Origin: Wenzhouxiangellaceae bacterium
GTDB lineage: Bacteria > Pseudomonadota > Gammaproteobacteria > Xanthomonadales > Wenzhouxiangellaceae
Direction: 5' to 3'
DNA length: 64,000 nucleotides
Assembly: GCA_028289455.1 (NCBI GenBank)
Contig: JANQPN010000032.1
Span: 123,225 to 187,224 of the forward strand
In this document: piece by piece, positions 57,863 to 64,000 of the stretch
Position numbering within the stretch: position 1 is the stretch's first letter
How the letters are laid out: the number at the start of each line of letters is the position of its first letter
Program-made: the position numbers and the translations under genes
The notes under the pieces: model-generated
Seen by the model: only the letters and a program-made list of their open reading frames with translations
What the model was told of the DNA's origin: nothing
Database searches by the model: none

Positions 57863-57907
57863 TGTTACGACAAAGCTTCTCGACAGTTGCTGTCTAGAGT
57901 TTGTCGC

Positions 57908-58726
57908 ATGAAAACTCAAATCACATTACTCATTGCTGCACTGCTGCCGGCACTGCCGTCAACAGCTGCAGAAGCACGACTTAGTTATCTGGAAACCGCA
58001 ACAGATTATTCCCTCATGGTCAAACACGATATTTTTGCCGGGGAAGCTGGTCATGTGCGTGCTGAACGCAATTTCAACCTGGAACTCAGCACCAGCCCGG
58101 ACCATAACCCGAAAAGTGTCGCTGTCAAAATAGACAGTATCCGCGGTACCTATACAGCACATGAGATGACCCAGCGACTGGCAACCGCACATCTCGTGGG
58201 TCAGCACTTTGAGCTAATCGCCGGTAATCATGCACGCCAGTTGCTGTGGCAGGCTAGCGAAGGCGAGCCTACCATTGATCTGGGCCGTATTATTCCGGGC
58301 GGGCTGCCGGTTGCATTGCTGCTGAGCAGTATATTCCCGACATTGCCTGAGCAACCGGTAGATATCGGCAGCACTTGGACCAGTCAGCAGAATATCCGCT
58401 CATTGGAAGGCTGGATCTGGGCTTCCGGGCAGCTGACCGGACAACATACCGTCACAGATATTGGCCAGTTTGATGGTCACACCGTGATATCGGTGACAAC
58501 GCATGCCGAGGCTGAATTGGATACCCCGCCAGACAGCCGTCAATCCTCCAGCACAGTCCGCTTAAACCGCACTGCAGAGTGGCGGTTCGATGCAACTGCC
58601 GGTGCCCTGCTATCACTATCTGTAGAACAGGAAACCACCTCCGGCTCCAACGATTTGCCACAGGGACAGGTTGCGGTCCGGCAACTGACTGCTATTGAGC
58701 TGTCGTCCCAAATGCAATCTGACTGA
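57908..58726 (+). CDS. Secreted protein of unknown function
   Basis: Signal peptide MKTQITLLIAALLPALPSTAAEA; single long ORF divergent from the exporter operon. Confidence 0.7.
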   Translation: MKTQITLLIAALLPALPSTAAEARLSYLETATDYSLMVKHDIFAGEAGHVRAERNFNLELSTSPDHNPKSVAVKIDSIRGTYTAHEMTQRLATAHLVGQHFELIAGNHARQLLWQASEGEPTIDLGRIIPGGLPVALLLSSIFPTLPEQPVDIGSTWTSQQNIRSLEGWIWASGQLTGQHTVTDIGQFDGHTVISVTTHAEAELDTPPDSRQSSSTVRLNRTAEWRFDATAGALLSLSVEQETTSGSNDLPQGQVAVRQLTAIELSSQMQSD

Positions 58727-58767
58727 GCAATCAAACCCAAGCGAAACACACTAAAGCAGGAGAACTT

Positions 58768-59532
58768 ATGTATACACAACTGAATTGCCTGATACTGGGC
58801 CTGGTCTGCTCATCATTGGCAACAGCTGCCGAGAACACAGAACAGGTGCTTGCCGGATATCTTGAGGCTGTTGGCGGGCTGGAAAAAATCAATGCGGTGG
58901 AGAGTGTCCGCAAAACCGGCACCATGTCAATCACCAGCGAGCGCGGCGGACATGGCGGACACGGTGGTGGTTTTGAGGCGCCCGTACTGGTCGAATACCA
59001 GCCACAGCAGCAGCGCATGCGCTTTGAATATGAAATGCAGGGAAAAGCGGTTGTTCAGGCCTATGATGGTCTGAACGGATGGTTTACCAACCCCATGATG
59101 GGCTCAGCTGAAGCTGAGCAAATGTCTCAGACAGAGCTTAAGCGGGTTATCAACCGCGCCGACTTTTGGGGCGCGCTGGTCAATTCCCGGAAAAAGGGCC
59201 ATCAGGTTGAGCTGCTAGGCACCGAAAATGTGGAAGGCACCCAGGCATTTAAACTGAAAATAACCAAAGCCGATGGCGATACCCAATATTATTACCTCGA
59301 TAAAGAGCACCACCTGCCATTCATGCTGACCGGGCAGATCACCATGAATGGCCAGCAGCATGAATCAACAACCATAATCGGCGATTACAAGCAGGTCGAT
59401 GGATTACTGATTCCACACGCCATAACCGTGAATTTTGCCGGCAACAGTCAGGCCTTGAGCTACAGCAAAATCGAACTCAATATCGATATTGATGACAGCC
59501 GCTTCAGCATGCCGGCAAAGCCTGGTGGGTAG
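58768..59532 (+). CDS. Secreted LolA/LppX-fold-like protein with His/Gly-rich insert
   Basis: Signal peptide; TEQVLAGYLEAVGGLEKINAVESVRKTGTM..., GGHGGHGGG; outer-membrane lipoprotein-sorting-like beta pattern. Confidence 0.7.
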   Translation: MYTQLNCLILGLVCSSLATAAENTEQVLAGYLEAVGGLEKINAVESVRKTGTMSITSERGGHGGHGGGFEAPVLVEYQPQQQRMRFEYEMQGKAVVQAYDGLNGWFTNPMMGSAEAEQMSQTELKRVINRADFWGALVNSRKKGHQVELLGTENVEGTQAFKLKITKADGDTQYYYLDKEHHLPFMLTGQITMNGQQHESTTIIGDYKQVDGLLIPHAITVNFAGNSQALSYSKIELNIDIDDSRFSMPAKPGG

Positions 59533-59624
59533 AAATACTGCTGCATTGTCGATTCGCTAATATTTTCAGGCAAAGTCATACTCTGTCTGAAAACTCTGTA
59601 CCAGGTTGATCAACATTACCAGCT

Positions 59625-60914
59625 TCAATCCCGTTCCAGCATCACACCGTCTTTGATCACCATACGGATATCACCGGTATTATGAATATCTGTCAGCGGA
59701 CTGGAATTCAACACCAGCAGATCAGCAGCCTTGCCCGGCTCAATGGTTCCCCGCTGATGCAGAATACCAAGCGCTCCTGCACCATTGCGCGTTCCGGCGA
59801 CTATCGCCTGCATGGGTGACAGACCGGCCTGTTCAACCAGTAATGCCAGTTCCGCATGGGTGTGCGGCAACTCACCTTCAGCAGGCTCGAACCAGTCAGT
59901 GCCTGCGGTAATGGCGACACCCAGTTTGTGGGCTACCGAGGTAACCTCAGCACCCCATGCAGATGCATCTGCAGCCCACGCTGCATGCTCAGGAGGAATA
60001 ACCCGATGCATCGCCTGGTATACGTATAAGGTAGCATCCAGATACACGCCCTGATCAGCCATTTTTTTGAACAGCGCGACCAGTTTAGGGTGATCGGGAG
60101 GTGTATCCTGCCAGGCGCCACGGGTACGCGCAGCATAATCACCGGGAATTTCATCTGCCGCCTCCCACACCAGGTAGGCTGCATGTGAAAGTGAATCTAT
60201 ACCGGCATCCACCAGATCACCCGGCCCGGCCGGAAATACAGTGGCATGCGCCCAGCTTTGCATTTGCTGACGGTTCGCTTCCTGAATCAGGGCTGCAGCC
60301 AGTTCCGCGTCCAGATTGCCGTAAATTTTCAAGCCGGCAGCACCTGCACCCTTACTGGCCGCCACCATCAGCCCCAGGTTGCTTTGCCGGTTAACGGCCT
60401 GTGTCCAGGGTGCTTCACCCGGGTTGAAGCCTATGGCCAGAGCGGCAATACGCTGATCGGCAAACAATGATTCTCCACCGTAGATCCCGGCGTACCGAAT
60501 CTCAGGTCCGATCCATTCCCTGCTGTGCAGTGCCCGGCTGATCTCTGCCAGCGCACGGGCATCTCCGCCCAGATCACGGACTGCAGTAATTCCACCGCGT
60601 ACTGCCTGCTCTAATATCAGTTTTGCCTGCCGGGCAGTGTCCGGAAACCGTGCGACATGCACATGCGTATCGATCAAACCGGGCAAAACCCAGGCACCCT
60701 GCAGATCAATACGGGTAACTTCACCGTCCAGTTTTATTTGTGCCTCAGCTATGCGGCCGTCTTTGATCACCAGCTTGTCCACAAACCGGGCATCAGCACC
60801 TGTTCCATCGATCAGGTTCAAATTTGACAGCACCAGGTTCTCAGCCTGTACCGGACAAATGGCAAAGCTCAACACTGCTGCAAGCATTTTCAATCGATTG
60901 CCGGTTTGCGTCAT
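59625..60914 (-). CDS. Secreted amidohydrolase-family protein
   Basis: Signal peptide; LPGLIDTHVHVARFP, GGITAVRDLGGDA, HATVFPAGPGDLVDAGIDSLSHA, AGTDWFEP. Confidence 0.9.
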   Translation of the reverse strand: MTQTGNRLKMLAAVLSFAICPVQAENLVLSNLNLIDGTGADARFVDKLVIKDGRIAEAQIKLDGEVTRIDLQGAWVLPGLIDTHVHVARFPDTARQAKLILEQAVRGGITAVRDLGGDARALAEISRALHSREWIGPEIRYAGIYGGESLFADQRIAALAIGFNPGEAPWTQAVNRQSNLGLMVAASKGAGAAGLKIYGNLDAELAAALIQEANRQQMQSWAHATVFPAGPGDLVDAGIDSLSHAAYLVWEAADEIPGDYAARTRGAWQDTPPDHPKLVALFKKMADQGVYLDATLYVYQAMHRVIPPEHAAWAADASAWGAEVTSVAHKLGVAITAGTDWFEPAEGELPHTHAELALLVEQAGLSPMQAIVAGTRNGAGALGILHQRGTIEPGKAADLLVLNSSPLTDIHNTGDIRMVIKDGVMLERD

Positions 60915-60990
60915 GTCATTACCCTGTTGCGGCCATTGAGTTCAAAAGGATAGCGTATATTTTGATAGGTTCCAGTTACAATCCAGACGT

Positions 60991-61686
60991 ATGATCGTCA
61001 ATCTTGATAACACTGCTGCCGACTGCTTCCCGGATATTGAGGATGCTTTGGAAGAGCCCAACGGCCTGCTGGCCGCTGGGGGAGATCTGAAACCCGAGCG
61101 CCTGTTGAATGCTTACCGGCGAGGCATCTTCCCCTGGTTTGGAGTTGATGACCCAATCCTATGGTGGTCGCCCGATCCGAGAGCGGTTTTTATTCCCGGA
61201 GAAGTACATTTCCCCCGGCGACTGCGGCGTAAGGTACGCAACCGCCATTACTCCATCAGTATTAACCAGGCATTTCAGCAGGTGATCCAGGGTTGTGCCG
61301 CACCACGTAAGAACGAGCCGGATACCTGGCTGCATGGCCCGATGCAGATAGCCTATCTGCGTCTGCACCAGCTGGGTTTTGCGCATAGCCTTGAGGTTTG
61401 GGTTTCTGCAGATGAACAATCCGGACATCAGCTGGCCGGCGGCATCTATGGTGTCGCACTGGGCCGGGTGTTTTTTGCCGAGTCGATGTTTTCCGCGCAA
61501 ACAGACGGCAGCAAAATTGCCCTGCTGTCGTTAAGCGATTATCTGAAGCAACAGGGTTTCGGACTGATTGATACACAAATGCTGACCCCGCATCTGGAGA
61601 AGCTGGGTGCATTTGAAATGCCGCGCAATGCGTTCCTGGATCAGCTTCGACAGCTTCTTGGCGATGACAGCTCAGTCAGACTTTAA
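60991..61686 (+). CDS. aat: Leucyl/phenylalanyl-tRNA--protein transferase
   Basis: FPDIEDALEEPNGLLAAGGDL, GIFPWFGVDDPILWWSPDPRAV, LAGGIYGVALGRVFFAESMFS. Confidence 0.97.
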   Translation: MIVNLDNTAADCFPDIEDALEEPNGLLAAGGDLKPERLLNAYRRGIFPWFGVDDPILWWSPDPRAVFIPGEVHFPRRLRRKVRNRHYSISINQAFQQVIQGCAAPRKNEPDTWLHGPMQIAYLRLHQLGFAHSLEVWVSADEQSGHQLAGGIYGVALGRVFFAESMFSAQTDGSKIALLSLSDYLKQQGFGLIDTQMLTPHLEKLGAFEMPRNAFLDQLRQLLGDDSSVRL

Positions 61687-62351
61687 TCAGACGATGCCGC
61701 AAAGCTCTGAAAAAACAACTCAACATCCTCCAGCGTTCCTTTCCAGTTGATACGTCCGTCACGCAGAGCAGCACGCCAATCAGCCTGACCATTGAAAATA
61801 TCCAATGCGACTTCTGATGGCAAATTAATTTCCGCAACAACAGGATTACCAGGTTTCGCCAATATCAAACTGCCCTGCTCACAGGCCAGCAACAGATTGG
61901 AGTCGCCTAAAATAAAACGATAACTTCCCCGCCAGAGCCGGCCTGTCGCGGGATTGAACGCACTGCGCAGCGGCAGCAGGTCCCATTCATCAGCATGATA
62001 ATGGTCAGCATGCCGGCGCTCTGTATACGTCATACCCCAATGAATTAAAGCATAGACTGTTGTTTCCAGCGCTCTGCCCTTGTCGGATAAACGGTACACC
62101 GGGTGCCCCTGCCCGGCATCACGCTGCACGATATTGTCGGCGGCCAACTGACTCAAACGGTCACTGAGCAGATTGGTGCCCAATCCGGGTAAGTTTGCCA
62201 GCAACTGCGTGAACTGGCGTGGAGCAATAAGCAATTCCCGCACGATCAGCAACGTCCAGCGATCGCCAATGAGATCCAGTGCAATCGCCAGTGCGCAATT
62301 TTGACGGTAGCTTCTTTTTTGTTTAGTCAATCCTGCCATCGGTTGTGCCAT
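61683..62351 (-). CDS. HxlR-family winged-helix regulator
   Basis: CALAIALDLIGDRWTLLIVRELLIAPRQFTQLLANLPGLGTNLLSDRLSQLAADNIVQRD; extra C-terminal domain of about 100 aa. Confidence 0.92.
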   Translation of the reverse strand: MAQPMAGLTKQKRSYRQNCALAIALDLIGDRWTLLIVRELLIAPRQFTQLLANLPGLGTNLLSDRLSQLAADNIVQRDAGQGHPVYRLSDKGRALETTVYALIHWGMTYTERRHADHYHADEWDLLPLRSAFNPATGRLWRGSYRFILGDSNLLLACEQGSLILAKPGNPVVAEINLPSEVALDIFNGQADWRAALRDGRINWKGTLEDVELFFQSFAASSD

Positions 62352-62424
62352 GCCATAAGTGCTATATGATTTTAAACCAAAATATTTTACTATATATTTT
62401 TAAAGTAAATAAATGGAGCCTGTT

Positions 62425-62826
62425 ATGACAACAATTACCCGGTCTCAATCATCTCTGCTGTTTAACGCCTTGTTGGCCAATACCATTTTCAGCTTCTTCT
62501 CAGGCCTGTTGATGAGTCTTGCTCCCGCTACTGTGGCAGGCTGGCTGGGCAGCGGCATAGTAGCCGCCGATGTACAAAGCTTAGGGTTCGGTCTGTTGTT
62601 ATTTGCCGGCTGGCTGGCGTTCATTTCAATCCGCAGGCAGGTCGGGAAATACACTGCCTGGCTGATTGTTGCCGCAGATTTAAGCTGGGTGCTCTCTTCA
62701 GTGGTATTGCTTGCATCGCAAAGCAGCCTGTTCAGCACACTGGGTATCATGCTGGTCGCCGATGTTGCAGCTGTGGTACTGCTGTTTGCATTGTTACAGG
62801 CCAAGGGTATTCGACAGACAGGCTAA
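62425..62826 (+). CDS. Four-TM membrane protein of unknown function
   Basis: Hydrophobic 4-TM pattern; divergent from the HxlR regulator. Start placed at MTTITRSQ. Confidence 0.7.
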   Translation: MTTITRSQSSLLFNALLANTIFSFFSGLLMSLAPATVAGWLGSGIVAADVQSLGFGLLLFAGWLAFISIRRQVGKYTAWLIVAADLSWVLSSVVLLASQSSLFSTLGIMLVADVAAVVLLFALLQAKGIRQTG

Positions 62827-62995
62827 TCAATCCCCCACACCAGTACTGCCCGGCCTTGCCGGGCAGCATCATTTCCAACCGCTAAGCTGATGAAATTCAA
62901 CAGCATTTGTAATCCGACAACATTCTGTCCTCAATGGGCTTCTCATTGACCCCCGGTACTCGCTACACTAGCGGTTTTGAAACAGCCGACATTCT

Positions 62996-64000
62996 GTGAG
63001 CAAATCCTATCAATCCGCCGATATTGAAGTATTAACCGGTCTTGAACCGGTGCGCCGCCGGCCCGGCATGTATACCGACACTGCCCGCCCCAACCACCTG
63101 GTTCAGGAAGTGGTTGATAACAGCGTTGATGAAGCATTGGCGGGCTTTGCCAAAAACATCACTGTGACATTGCATACAGACGGCTCTGTAGAAGTTGTGG
63201 ATGATGGCCGCGGTATGCCGGTGGACCAGCACCCGGAACATAAGCTGCCCGGGGTGGAACTGATTTTGGGCCGGCTGCATGCCGGCGGTAAATTTTCCAA
63301 CAAAAATTACCAGTTCTCAGGCGGCCTGCATGGAGTTGGTGTATCGGTAGTGAATGCACTATCTCAGAAGCTGGAAGTGCTGGTTAAGCGTGATGGAAAA
63401 GAACATCACATGAGTTTCGCGGACGGCGAAAAAACCACCGATCTGAAAGTTATCGGCAGTGTCGGTCAACGCAATACCGGCACTCGTATTCACTTTTGGC
63501 CAAACGAAAAATACTTCGATTCATCAAAGGTTTCAATACGACAGTTAAAGCATAATCTCAAAGCCAAAGCGGTACTCTGCCCAGGCTTGACCATGACGCT
63601 GCACTCACCGGGCAATGATCCGGTCACCTGGTACTTTGAAGACGGCCTGACCGATTACCTGAAATCCGGCCTGGAAGGAATGGAGTACCTGCCGGAGCTG
63701 CCATTTGTCGATTCCCTTAAAGGCGATGATGAACAGGCCGACTGGGCACTGGTGTGGCTGCCGGAGGGTGAGTTGATGCAGGAAAGCTATGTCAACCTGA
63801 TCCCGACTGCCCAGCACGGCACACACGTAAACGGTATGCGCACCGGCCTGATTGAAGCCATGCGCGAGTTCTGTAACATTCACAACCTGCTGCCTCGCGG
63901 CATCAGGCTGGCTCCGGAAGATATCTGGGAACGGTTGGCGTTTGTGCTGTCGGTCAAAATGTCGGATCCGCAGTTCAGCGGCCAGACCAAAGAGCGGCTG
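62996..64000 (+). CDS. parE: DNA topoisomerase IV subunit B (C-terminus outside window)
   Basis: GTG start at 62996; SKSYQSADIEVLTGLEPVRRRPGMYTDTARPNHLVQEVVDNSVDEALAGF...DDGRGMPVDQHP...GRLHAGGKFSNKNYQFSGGLHGVGVSVVNALS. Absent from the ORF track because it runs off the right edge. Confidence 0.97.
   Translation, partial: MSKSYQSADIEVLTGLEPVRRRPGMYTDTARPNHLVQEVVDNSVDEALAGFAKNITVTLHTDGSVEVVDDGRGMPVDQHPEHKLPGVELILGRLHAGGKFSNKNYQFSGGLHGVGVSVVNALSQKLEVLVKRDGKEHHMSFADGEKTTDLKVIGSVGQRNTGTRIHFWPNEKYFDSSKVSIRQLKHNLKAKAVLCPGLTMTLHSPGNDPVTWYFEDGLTDYLKSGLEGMEYLPELPFVDSLKGDDEQADWALVWLPEGELMQESYVNLIPTAQHGTHVNGMRTGLIEAMREFCNIHNLLPRGIRLAPEDIWERLAFVLSVKMSDPQFSGQTKERL

Noticed and set aside
57618-57911. 97-aa ORF in the divergent exporter/secreted-protein gap
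   Set aside because: Low-quality composition, overlaps the regulatory boxes and the start of the next gene.

Overview
The window is a 64 kb chromosomal segment of a gammaproteobacterium. It is densely coding and mostly housekeeping. It carries folC (cut by the left edge), accD, trpA, trpB, trpF, truA, fimV, asd, aroC, prmB and psd; tRNA-Gln(CTG), rpsI, rplM, coq7 and speD; trpC, trpD, trpG, trpE, folA, thyA and lgt; erpA, nudC, an ampE-like gene, serS, lolA, ftsK, trxB, aat, and parE (cut by the right edge). I saw no prophage, IS element, integron or CRISPR array. The accessory material that stands out is: (1) a Spondin_N/CHRD secreted protein, ECF sigma factor, anti-sigma factor and subtilase cluster at about 13.5-17.3 kb, in which the periplasmic tail of the anti-sigma factor looks like a subtilase propeptide; (2) a 162-bp tandem repeat, packed with hairpins and terminators, directly downstream of tRNA-Gln; (3) a divergent winged-helix regulator/CPBP protease pair with two tandem dyads between them; (4) a two-component system plus MacAB-like exporter operon with CpxR-like GTMAC-N5-GTMAC boxes in its divergent promoter region; (5) a FemAB/GNAT-like gene whose family-like N-terminus lies upstream of every ATG/GTG/TTG codon; (6) an orphan terminator and an 18-bp perfect palindrome in a 440-bp gap upstream of erpA; (7) an extremely A+T-rich island in front of an orphan secreted protein. 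All calls come from reading the sequence and the supplied translations. No searches were run.
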